Part shown: positions 1 to 7,800 of the stretch, in pieces
Layout: the number at the start of each line of letters is the position of its first letter
Position numbering within the stretch: the stretch's first letter is position 1
Assembly: GCA_027382625.1 (NCBI GenBank)
Contig: JAJKFJ010025097.1
Span: forward strand, 1-10,346
Direction of reading: 5' to 3'
DNA length: 10,346 bases
Source: Tetmemena sp. SeJ-2015
Taxonomy: Eukaryota > Ciliophora > Spirotrichea > Sporadotrichida > Oxytrichidae
Notes under the pieces: model-generated
What the model was told of the DNA's origin: nothing
Seen by the model: only the letters and a program-made list of their open reading frames with translations
Database searches by the model: none
Translations under genes and position numbers: made by a program

Positions 1-479
1 ATTTTTGAATTGATATAAATATAATTTTGATTTCAAAAAAACTTATCAAGATTTTATTTCTCCCTTAAATTTTGATTTAAAGTAATTTAAAAGTTTTATA
101 TTTTAATTTTATAATAACATTATGAATCTGCTTTTAAGATGCTTTAATTTTAGAAAAATATTAAGTTTTCTATTTTGTGAGTAAAATTGAGCGTATTAAT
201 TAATAGATGGCGTCTTGTTAATAGAAGTTTACTTTTTTACTGTGAATAAATTTTAATGTTTACTATTTTTAATTCTTCACCAAATTCTGAATATGATTCC
301 TCATAAATACAAACAATTTTATAAATAATTACATAAGAAAAATTTACTATAGTAAAACAAAACATAGAATAAAGAATTAGTGTTGAGATGCTAAATTTCT
401 TAATAAAAGGAAATTAGGCTACTGTTTCATTATTTTTTTAATCAGTTTATGCTACAAGTTTTTTTAATATTTTATTCAG
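1..479. other. AT-rich flank, no gene recognised
   Basis: Very AT-rich sequence with many stops in all frames and no extended protein-like stretch that I can support. The last bases before 480 (tttattcag) could be a 3' splice site or the end of an IES next to the coding-like island that follows. Confidence 0.5.
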
Positions 480-750
480 GTGTATAGAGAACCATTAAAT
501 TCATATTTGGTAGTAACTGCAAATCTGTAAGCGGTGTTAGAAGACTTTGCAAGCAAGGAATATTTGAGGCCCATATAAAATAAAAAATAACTGATTGGGT
601 GTGCAGAGCAAGTAATATACGTCTGAATTAAATTTGTAGGCATCAGATTGTTAAAAAGGTCAGAGAGATCTTGAGTGCGATGACTGAGTTTGAGATAAGA
701 CAGATCTGGAAGCTGAGAATGAAAAAATGGCTGCAGACTCTGTGCTATGA
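480..750 (+). CDS. Coding-like island, unknown protein, probably MDS fragment(s)
   Basis: From 480 the frame reads VYREPLNSYLVVTANLQAVL and on through EDFASKEYLRPIQNKK to CAEQ at 611, with internal TAA read as Gln. A GT-AG stretch at 612-639 (GTAATATA...TTTGTAG) looks like a 28-nt intron. The following frame reads ASDCQKGQRDLECD and then meets two TGA codons. A GAT repeat at 679 and 694 could bound a 15-bp IES that removes both and continues DKTDLEAENEKMAADSVL to a TGA at 748. A competing frame over 671-835 (TEFEIRQIWKLRMKKW) is also open. I do not recognise the family. GC content is higher than in the surroundings, which is why I call it coding. The exact joins are uncertain. Confidence 0.35.
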
Positions 751-1342
751 GCGCGTGAGACGCATGCCAAAGACTTGTATATATCTATTTACAAGGAATA
801 TAGTGATATATTTCCAAACTCTGAATAAGAAAAGAAGAGTTTTGGGGTTTGCATTTGGTAAAGAATCATATAATTTTGAGTTATTTTGCAAAATCGTTCT
901 TATTTATTTTCCATAACTTGGGAGAAAAAATTTTTGTATTCTTCAATATTATGGTATAATTAAAGCCCTAACTCTGTAATATTGATATCGTTGAATATAA
1001 GTTTAATATGTTAATCTTAGTTTTAGTAAGCAGCCAAGATGTATATATTAATTTGGGCTTTAAATTTTTCCTATAAATAGAAAATTTAATTTAATTATAG
1101 GGATAATATGAATAGATTATTACAAAAACATTTAAATGCATTTTCATATTATAAAAGTTCCTACTCTAACTCGTATTCTCTTCTATAACCCACTGACTTA
1201 TTTTCGGAAAATTTATATTTACTGATTTTTATTGCTCTGAACTTGCTTGAATTTGGAGCAATTGTCCTTCATCTTTATAGTCATTTTAAAAAGATGATTA
1301 AGAGCTTTCAAGCCTTACACTTTTAGTATTGTAAAATTTATC
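751..1342. other. AT-rich stretch, no firm gene
   Basis: The first 90 bases still carry open, protein-like frames (for example ARETHAKDLYISIYKEYSD from 751) that may belong to the preceding island. From about 900 to 1200 the sequence is AT-rich with nothing I can support. Frames open across 1230-1340 are not distinctive. Most of this is probably IES or intergenic DNA. Confidence 0.4.
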
Positions 1343-1435
1343 ATGAGCGCACAGTCTCTTTCAAAAAAACTTTTTCTCTTAGAAAAATTTGTGGTTGGTT
1401 CTCGAGAAGAACTTTGGTGCTCCTTCTTCTTTTAT
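1343..1435 (+). CDS. Short coding-like island starting at ATG, unknown
   Basis: ATG at 1343 opens 31 codons reading MSAQSLSKKLFLLEKFVVGS then REELWCSFFFY before TGA at 1436. Composition and codon use resemble the better supported MDSs downstream. It could be the first MDS of a gene continuing at 1481 in the same frame, which would require an IES whose length is a multiple of three. I found no convincing pointer pair for that join. A different frame across the same bases is also open, so this is tentative. Family not recognised. Confidence 0.3.
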
Positions 1436-1480
1436 TGAAGCCTCTTAATTAGCCTTTAATTACATAGTCATACAATTAAA

Positions 1481-1633
1481 ATGAAAGCTAAGCATAATAA
1501 AAATGTTCAGGAATATGATCAAATAAATAAGTTTACCTGGTATTTATTGCTGTCTAGGGTTAATGGAGTTTTAGACAACTTTCAATCATTTCACCATCCA
1601 CTTGCTTCCATTTCTGAACTATTTAATTTATGA
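1481..1633 (+). CDS. Coding-like island of 50 codons, unknown
   Basis: ATG at 1481 to TGA at 1631-1633 reads MKAKHNKNVQEYDQINKFTW, then YLLLSRVNGVLDNFQSFHHP and LASISELFNL. The central part has protein-like composition and higher GC than its AT-rich flanks, so I read it as an MDS or small exon on the + strand. The ATG may lie inside flanking eliminated DNA rather than be a real start. The gene 2245-3661 downstream is on the same strand, so this may be an upstream piece of it, but I could not trace the joins. No family recognised. Confidence 0.35.
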   Translation: MKAKHNKNVQEYDQINKFTWYLLLSRVNGVLDNFQSFHHPLASISELFNL

Positions 1634-2053
1634 TAATGCTTTTAAAATTAATCAAATATGTTACTGTTCCACAGATTGAAAATAGATTTTATTTTGAGAA
1701 CTCTATTCTCTTATCACGCAATCATATCTTCCCTTAAATTCAATTTTTCATTTCATTCTGATTTCTACAATATTTAATTATTAATAAAATATACAATTTT
1801 ATTTTTTATAAAATTAAAAATCAAATATAGAAAGGAAAGTAAAAAAGTAAACTGAAATTAAATTCTATATCTAAAATCTCTGAAAATCATTAATATATAC
1901 CGATATTATAATTTCTAAATTAAAGCAATTAATTTTTTAATAAAATGTCAAATTACTTATAGCAAAAACTTGTGGGTTCTCTTACATAGTATAGTTTTAA
2001 ATTAAATTAAAATCGAAGATATATTAAAATAATTAATTGAGTAGAGCAACTTA
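1634..2053. other. AT-rich stretch, probably eliminated or intergenic DNA
   Basis: About 420 bases of very AT-rich sequence with no protein-like frame, RNA gene or clear repeat that I can support. If the islands on either side belong to one gene, this would be a large IES. Confidence 0.4.
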
Positions 2054-2240
2054 GTGATAGCTGACGTCAAAGATTTACCACCCCAAAATCTGCAGTCTTT
2101 TATAATGCTTTTATATATTAAAACAAGTTTCATCTTTCAACATCTTCAAAGCACCACTTTTTGGGGTTTATTACTCACCTACTCGTCTTCACCATCTTCT
2201 AAACTTGAGTCGCTTTTAACTTTTAACAGTGCACTGTAAC
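2054..2240 (+). CDS. Coding-like island, strand and frame uncertain
   Basis: On the + strand, ATG at 2054 opens MIADVKDLPPQNLQSFIMLL and runs past 2239, because the apparent TAA end would be Gln. A second + frame reads FNIFKAPLFGVYYSPTRLHH around 2138-2200. The minus strand also carries a plausible stretch (SALLKVKSDSSLEDGEDEQ) followed by GTGAGT, a splice-donor-like motif. The island has the base composition of an MDS and directly precedes the supported gene on the + strand, which favours the + strand as its upstream part. I could not decide between the readings. Confidence 0.3.
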
Positions 2241-2244
2241 AAAA

Positions 2245-3661
2245 AATTTGAAAGGATAATAAATTTTAGGAATCTTCTTTGAATCGAATGGCCTAATGAT
2301 TTTTAAAATTAGCCCCACATGCTTTATTTATTCCATTTTAATAACTAATTGAGTTATATTTTTTATTAAATTCTGAGCTATAATTAGAATTAAAAGCTAG
2401 CCATACCTTAGGAGGAATAAATTAGTCTTAAAGCTTAAATGGTAATTAAAGCAATTACCCTACTTTGAAAACAATGCTTTCAAAATCATAGAAAAGATAA
2501 ATGAATACAAAACAAGTTAATAATTTTTTGCAGAGTATCTAAGGAAATAAAGAGGCCTATGATTTGTTTAGAGAGGAAGCAGTCAAAAAAGGTTTACTAA
2601 AAGAAGACCCTCTTCCTCTTGTGCACCACCGTTATTACTAAAGATACATTAGACCTAGTTTAATTATATATACTATTACCTACAAATGGAATAGACAGCC
2701 CTCTAAACAGGAGTACAATCGAGTAATAGACCAACAACACAAGTATTATGGCAAAAGACACTTCAAAATACATACCTTTAAGAGACTTATTGAGATAAAA
2801 TCACGAGGAAAAGGTTCAAAATTATCTTGATAAGCTAAAGTTAATGCCTATATAACAATTTATTATTAAATAATTTTTCATCTTCTATTTATTTAATTCA
2901 TATAGAAATATAATAACAAAATAAAAAATTCATTAGTGAATTAGCTACAATATAAATCTGAATTTATTTAATATTTAAGTTAAATTTAAAAGAAGATACC
3001 AAATAAATATGAGACGGAAATTGATGACAGTTATAGTATCTTTATTAATATTCTCTAAGCGTCAGTTTCTTCAATAGCATTTATAAATTAATATGGCTTT
3101 ATTTTTTTAAAAAAATCTGCATTGATTTGTTCTAAATAAAGATTTAAAAATGATAAATTAATAGGTAGGGTTGTGTCGCTTATATCTTGGAATTTACAAA
3201 AATGTTAAAGGAAATGCTCAATAAAATAAAAAGATTCTAAACATTTAGATAATTCGACTCTCATGAATCTATAGCATTTAATTAAAGTAAGAATAGCATT
3301 AGGTTATATTGTAATTCTTTAGAAATACAATTGCTGACACTATATGAAGACAACTGATCAGTCTTTGTGTCGCATTGAAAGTCAACTTCTGATATAGAGT
3401 AAACATGAATAATTTAATTTGTTTATCCATCTTCTTTGAAACGTTTCATAATTGGATTAAATATTCTTTATTGATTTCTTGAATATTTTTACTCTATCAA
3501 TAAATCTAATTTTTATCCTGTTTATCTTGAGAAGCGATTGGTGCGACAATTCACTTCCATCAAGACCCATTTTGTTTAAATAATATAAGATGAATCGAAT
3601 AGCTTATTATCAGTTTCTCTCTAAATCAAATCATGATTTAATATCAAGTAAAATTGACTCG
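2245..3661 (+). CDS. IES-interrupted gene of unknown function, partial at both ends
   Basis: The unprocessed DNA is broken, but removing nine pointer-bounded inserts gives 304 open codons with TAA/TAG as Gln. The product begins NLKGQQILGIEWPND, continues through LPYFENNAFKIIEKINEY, GNKEAYDLFREEAVKKGLL and MAKDTSKYIPLRDLLRQN, then KVQNYLDKLKLMPIQQFIQY, NKYETEIDDSYSIFINILQ, LYLGIYKNVKGNAQQNSI and NSLEIQLLTTDQSLCRIE, and ends ILRSDWCDNSLPSRP ... HDLISSKIDS. It looks soluble and largely alpha-helical; I see no signal peptide or membrane segment. I do not recognise the family. WPND recalls biotin-protein ligases, but the residues after it do not fit. The start is unknown: the frame is open upstream to a TGA at 2206, and an IES may lie before that. 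The C-terminus runs into AT-rich DNA at 3662 without a stop, so further MDSs must exist. Confidence 0.65.
2270..2280. other. Candidate IES, 11 bp, pointer GAATC
   Basis: GAATC occurs at 2270 and 2281. Removing 11 bp joins ILG to IEWPND. The TGA at 2280 that blocks the downstream frame is removed. The insert is tiny, so chance is possible. Confidence 0.45.
2310..2397. other. IES, 88 bp, pointer TAGCC
   Basis: TAGCC occurs at 2310 and 2398. Removal changes frame and joins EWPNDFQN to QPYLRRNKLVLKLKW. The insert contains a TGA in the upstream frame region and is AT-rich. Confidence 0.65.
2515..2533. other. IES, 19 bp, pointer AGT
   Basis: AGT occurs at 2515 and 2534 around an insert containing taataattttttg. 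Removal joins KINEYKTS to IQGNKEAYDLFREE and resolves the frame change. The ATG at 2501 of the apparent 109-codon ORF 2501-2830 is therefore internal, not a start. Confidence 0.6.
2633..2666. other. IES, 34 bp, pointer TAT
   Basis: TAT occurs at 2633 and 2667. Removal joins PLPLVHHRY to ILLPTNGIDSPLNRSTIE in a new frame that stays open to 2864. The pointer is short and the exact edges are uncertain. Confidence 0.55.
2857..2960. other. IES, 104 bp, pointer AATTTATT
   Basis: The 8-bp repeat AATTTATT occurs at 2857 and 2961. Removal gives KLMPIQQFIQYLSQIQKK in one continuous frame. The insert is strongly AT-rich. Confidence 0.75.
3083..3152. other. IES, 70 bp, pointer ATAAATTAATA
   Basis: The 11-bp repeat at 3083 and 3153 is the longest pointer in this gene. 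Removal joins QASVSSIAFINQ to QVGLCRLYLGIYKN with the required frame change. Confidence 0.75.
3225..3291. other. IES, 67 bp, pointer AATA
   Basis: AATA occurs at 3225 and 3292. Removal joins KNVKGNAQQN to SIRLYCNSLEIQLL. The insert is AT-rich and contains a TGA in the upstream frame (3264). The short pointer leaves the exact boundary open. Confidence 0.6.
3336..3348. other. IES, 13 bp, pointer GACA
   Basis: GACA occurs at 3336 and 3349. Only nine unique bases lie between the copies. Removal joins NSLEIQLLT to TDQSLCRIESQLL and corrects the frame. Confidence 0.6.
3420..3518. other. IES, 99 bp, pointer TGTTTATC
   Basis: The 8-bp repeat TGTTTATC occurs at 3420 and 3519. The length is a multiple of three, so the frame is unchanged, but the insert holds an in-frame TGA near 3437 that removal eliminates. 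The join reads HEQFNLFI-LRSDWCDNSLPS. Confidence 0.7.
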
Positions 3662-4480
3662 ATAATTTAATTTTATCCTTTTTATAAAAGCCAACTTCAT
3701 TAGCAAAAAAAATTAAAAATAATATTTAAAGTTTAATCGTTAATTTTTTTTATTAATGCTTTAAAATTATTGGAGATTCCAATTAATTGTTTTTTAAATT
3801 TTTTAAATTAAGATAAACCTCCTATTATATTTAATTTTTAAAAATTCGTTAAAAAATTAAAATTTTGCCATTTTAAGATAGTATAAACTAGGCTTTGTAA
3901 ATTATTTATATTGTCTTACTTCTTTAAATTATCATAAAATTTTTTACAATTTCGGTAAAATTATATTTGCCCTTGCCATTTATATATTTTTTTCCAAGTT
4001 ATTAAATAGAAATAATTGCTCTGATATGTAATTAAAATAATTTTAAGAATAACTTTTTTAAAAAAATTATTAGAGAAACAAAATATTCTATTTTAATTTT
4101 TTATAAGATAAAATTCATGATAAAATGGATTTAATGATTTTTATTAAAGTAAGAGGATTAGAATGAAGCTAAAAACGATTTTATTAGTTTAAATTTTTTT
4201 TATATCGTTTCAAGATTCAAGTACAAATTATTAATTATTATGAATTTATGAATCGAAATTGAAGTATGAAAAAATAATTTATTTATTTATAAATAATTAT
4301 GATTACTTTATCCACTACTCATTTCTAAATAGACTTGAGCTTATTTTAGGGTAAATATGATGAGTGGATCGATGATAATTAAAAAATAATAAATATAGAG
4401 TTCTCAAGAGAATTAATATAGTAATAGGTTAAAAATTAGAAATTTAAATTAATGAAGGAGATAACTACTGGCATATTAGT
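3662..4480. other. AT-rich stretch, mostly without recognisable genes
   Basis: Among the most AT-rich parts of the window, with long A and T runs. An 8-bp repeat GTAAAATT at 3648 and 3955 could bound a 307-bp IES at the end of the gene 2245-3661, joining ISSKI to IFALAIYIFFSKLL, but the far side is itself AT-rich and I do not rely on it. No RNA gene or terminator is evident. Confidence 0.4.
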
Positions 4481-4517
4481 GTTTCTGCTCTTTGAGCAGT
4501 TGTCTTTCGGATGAGGA

Positions 4518-4690
4518 TTAACTCCTCCTAGATGTTGTAATCAGTAAAGGTTCTACTTGAACATGATTAAATCATGTTCATGATGCTGTACATAAGTACA
4601 CAAACGCAAGCATTTCCAGGGAAGATAAGTCTCTATTGATGAGGAGAGATATCTTCCTTGTATTTGATGTCGTCTCCTTGACTGTCACTT
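4518..4690 (-). CDS. Ubiquitin-like domain protein, two MDS pieces, incomplete
   Basis: Reading the minus strand with TAA/TAG as Gln, one frame gives ESDSQGDDIKYKEDISPHQQ followed by RLIFPGN, and after 18 codons gives SRTFTDYNIQEELILI. These match two neighbouring stretches of ubiquitin, around IPPDQQRLIFAGK and GRTLSDYNIQKES, in the right order and frame. In ubiquitin about five residues lie between them; here 54 bases carrying palindromes intervene, probably eliminated DNA. The N-terminal MQIFVKTL part and a LRLRGG tail are not seen: after NIQEE the frame continues IRKTTAQRAETLICQQ. So this is a divergent ubiquitin-like protein, a scrambled or further-interrupted gene, or a decayed copy, not a clean ubiquitin. 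Start and stop are unplaced. It points away from the EF-hand gene at 4807. Confidence 0.55.
4558..4580. repeat. Perfect 23-bp palindrome
   Basis: The arms TGAACATGATT and AATCATGTTCA flank a single A and are perfect reverse complements. The palindrome lies between the two ubiquitin-like coding pieces, where ubiquitin itself has only a short loop, so it is probably within eliminated DNA. Confidence 0.8.
4587..4600. repeat. Short inverted repeat TGTAC/GTACA
   Basis: The 5-bp arms TGTAC and GTACA surround ATAA, seven bases from the 23-bp palindrome and in the same interruption of the ubiquitin-like reading. Confidence 0.5.
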
Positions 4691-4779
4691 TCAAAAGTTT
4701 AATCTGAACTTGTTTTAGTTGATTTACTTGTAGTTTAAGTAGTTGATGTAAACTAATAAGGTAAACAATTAAACTAAGA

Positions 4780-4795
4780 GTTAAATTAATTTAAC
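4780..4795. promoter_or_regulatory. 16-bp perfect palindrome between divergent genes
   Basis: GTTAAATTAATTTAAC is its own reverse complement. It lies 11 bp upstream of ATG 4807 and upstream of the minus-strand ubiquitin-like gene. A regulatory or chromosome-end role is inference from position only; AT-rich palindromes also arise by chance. Confidence 0.3.
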
Positions 4796-4806
4796 CCTAA
4801 TATAAT

Positions 4807-7800
4807 ATGAATCACTCTGCAAAGACCCCAGCACAATCTAATGTAGCCTATAGTATGGAATTTATTAAAAAATGATAAGATGATTCATTTGTATTTATAA
4901 ATTAATTTGCTGAGTTTATTTTTTGTATCAAGTACAACACAATAGACATTCGAGGAGAGAGAAACTCAAATTCCTTAAATCAAACTAAAAATGTCATAAA
5001 TTCAGCTAAATCTAATAATTATTTTGTATTTAAAATTCATCCTGATTTATTTAATAGATTTTAAAAATTAAGTTCACTATAATTTTTGACAGATCCAAAT
5101 TCCATAACTATTATATTTTTAGTCATATTTTATAATTATAATTGATAATTGAATTATAATAAATGAAGAGATACAATGGACTTAATTAAATTATTCAACC
5201 CCTTGATAAGCAGCAAGGTCAATTTAAAAATAAGTTTCTTCTTTCATCATGCTCGCAGCATCCCAGCAGCTAGATATTATGTGCAATATATCGTGAAATT
5301 ATAATCTTAGGGTTTTAGGAGTTTTTGTTGCTCATAACTATATACTAGCGCTTTCACACAAGATTTATATGGATATAAAAGTTATTATAATTTGTAAGAT
5401 ATCTAATTAAAATACTTTGAAAATTCAGAATTCAACTGCAACTTATGATATACATTTTAATTTGAAATTTACATTAATTCTATTTTTCATTAAATTCTCA
5501 GTTATAATCAATAATTATAATAAAAATAGGAACTTCAAATTCTTCAAATTTAAATTTCAAAGATTATTTTTAATATTGAATGTAAAATTAAAATACCCTG
5601 GTGGTCTCACAACAGATGAATTCCAAATGATACATAAACAGACCCAAAAAGTTCCATCTACTATGAGAAATAAAAAATAATTAGATTAGGACACCATCTT
5701 TCAAAGCGATCAAATGAATAAAACATAAACACTAATCCAGGCAAGTGGGATCACTAACGCTTTCAAAGTAGACTTATTTACACCCTATAATGTTTTAATA
5801 AAAAAAAAAATTTATTTTTAAAATATTTTGAGTAAATTTAAGAGAAAAAAATCATGTCAGTATAAATGAAAAAAATAATTTTTAAATGTTAAATTAAATT
5901 TATAAAAAGATTCTTAAATAAGACATTTTTTAGATCTTAAAAACACGATTATCAAATAAAGAGAATCTTTAATTTAAAATGAATAATTATATATTTTAGA
6001 TTGAATGTAAAGAATCCAGATCTACAGGGAGGAGGAAACTAAATCTAACCTAAATTTTTTCACTAAGGATAAAGTTTTAAAATATTTTAATTTGTTATTT
6101 GAAGAAAGTTAAGATGTAATAAATGATAAAAACAGTAGGTTGAACATATCCTCTAACCTGCCAGAAATAGTGCCTCTTAAAAAGTCTCATATGACCACTT
6201 ATTCTCCTATAATTATTTTAGAGTTTCAATAAATAATGAGGTAAAGTAAGTAGTCTACGAATGCAGGTGGAAAGTAATTAGGCTCAAACTAAAACTCCTC
6301 ATCTCAAGTATTAGTTGCTTTACAAAATGGAAGCAACGCACAATATAACGTTCCTTTGACTATGGACTCTGCTCACAAAAAGAGCAAGATCAAAACTACA
6401 GGTGTCGGAGGGACTGCTGGAAATTTTTTAAACATAAATGCTTAGGACGAAAACTCAGGAGATGACGAGTAAGTAAACTTTATATCTCTAACTTTTTTAA
6501 TTTTAGATCTCAGATAGGTAAAAAATAAAACAAAGCTCAGCCTTAAAAAATATAAGTCCAGGCTTAAAAGCAACAGTAGAAACTATTTACTTTGGATCGC
6601 AAAGACCTGCAGCTATAAAACTACTTCTTCTCCATGGGGACAGACAAAAGAATCAGCAAGAACAAAATGAGAGAGCATCTACTACGCAGATACCCAGAAT
6701 AACTCTGCGACAGAATTATAAAAGGACTCATGCCTTTTTTCAACAACTTCAGTTTCAATCTAGATTTTACATTCTACTGTGACTATATTTAAAAACAAAT
6801 TTAATGTAACTTACTCTTTAAACAATATTGAGAACTTTGTTAACTAAGGCGATCAGGGATAAAAAAAAATATATTTTTTTTGATTGAAAGCGTTTGTGTT
6901 CAAAGTTCTAGATGTAAATAATGACAAAAGACTGTCGGAAAGTGACCTATTTTAGATAATGATGTGGACATCTCGAACTTAAGTAAATTCAAAATAAGCA
7001 GACTATGAAGAGGATAAAGAGGGTTTATAAGGGGAAAGAATTAGCAAAAGGTCTAATACTGTTGGAGTGGGGGAAGCTGATTTATTTTTGGAGGTATTCT
7101 CTAATGATTTTGTGAGGATTATTATAATTTGTATTGGGATTACAAAGAATATTAATCTGAAGCGAAGAGTGAGAGGGAGAGAAGACAATGATAAAAATAA
7201 GCTTAAAATAATAGAGTAAAAGCTCTAAGTAATTGAGTAGTAGACTTCTAACCAGCTATCCAGTTCTTTTGAGTAGAATCCTTTTTCAGGATTATAAACC
7301 AATAGAGTTAATTAGCAAGGAGCCATACTCTTGTTCAACACCTCTAACTATCTATCTCTTAATGAACCCACCTCTTTAGCAGCTATCAGCCAGAAAAAGG
7401 TCAGCAAGTTCATAAAAGCAAATAAACATATTCAAAACTCAAATCCTAGCAAAAAGAGCAAATTTATTTTAGAATTTCTAATTAAAATAAGTAAACGATA
7501 GTTAAGATTCTGGTAGTGCTACCGAAGAATAAGACATGTTGGTAGGATTTGCAGGTGGGTAGAATTAAATCATTAAAGAGCCCCAACAATTTCCAAAGAA
7601 GAGAGTTGGAGGCAGCATCGAGCCTAGTTCGAATAGGTCAAGCTAACAAAACGAAGCGTTTTCAAGTGGCTTAAACAATTCTACAATTCAAAACTCAAGA
7701 AAAACTATTTATAAGAATAAAGAGCTGAACTATCAAGTAATGATAAGGTATGATGCTAATTTATTTTACACTTTCTCGATATATAAGTTTATCTATTCGA

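Noticed and set aside
671..916. 81-codon ATG-to-TAA frame as a stand-alone gene
   Set aside because: TAA is read as Gln in this genome, so its end is not a stop. Upstream coding-like sequence enters in other frames. I kept the region only as part of a coding-like island.
2077..2170. Telomere-like CCCCAAAA and TTTTTGGGG motifs as telomeric or transposon ends
   Set aside because: Single 8-base matches only, without tandem C4A4 repeats or terminal inverted repeats, so chance is sufficient.
2283..2300. Biotin-protein ligase signature from WPND in IEWPND
   Set aside because: Four residues are not enough; the following residues lack the expected continuation and nothing else in the product supports it.
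2501..2830. 109-codon ORF from ATG 2501 to TGA 2830
   Set aside because: It crosses two pointer-bounded inserts (2515 and 2633). After their removal a longer and more protein-like reading uses different frames on both sides.
5240..5290. Possible tRNA or structured RNA at the GC-richer CTCGCAGCATCCCAGCAGC
   Set aside because: No cloverleaf arms, T-loop or acceptor pairing could be found by eye.
6806..6890. An 85-nt GT-AG intron (GTAACTTAC ... TTGAAAG) before the first EF-hand
   Set aside because: It restores the frame but would discard ENFVNQGDQGQ, a good coding stretch. Two IESs (ATATT and AAA/GAT pointers) keep it and fit better.
7003..7188. 61-codon minus-strand frame
   Set aside because: It is the antisense of the EF-hand gene and includes an IES; its low-complexity Ser/Ile composition mirrors the coding strand.
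7400..7472. A 73-nt intron GTCAGC ... TTTTAG
   Set aside because: The donor is weak. The 7-bp AGCAAAT repeat gives the same frame change and retains more coding sequence.
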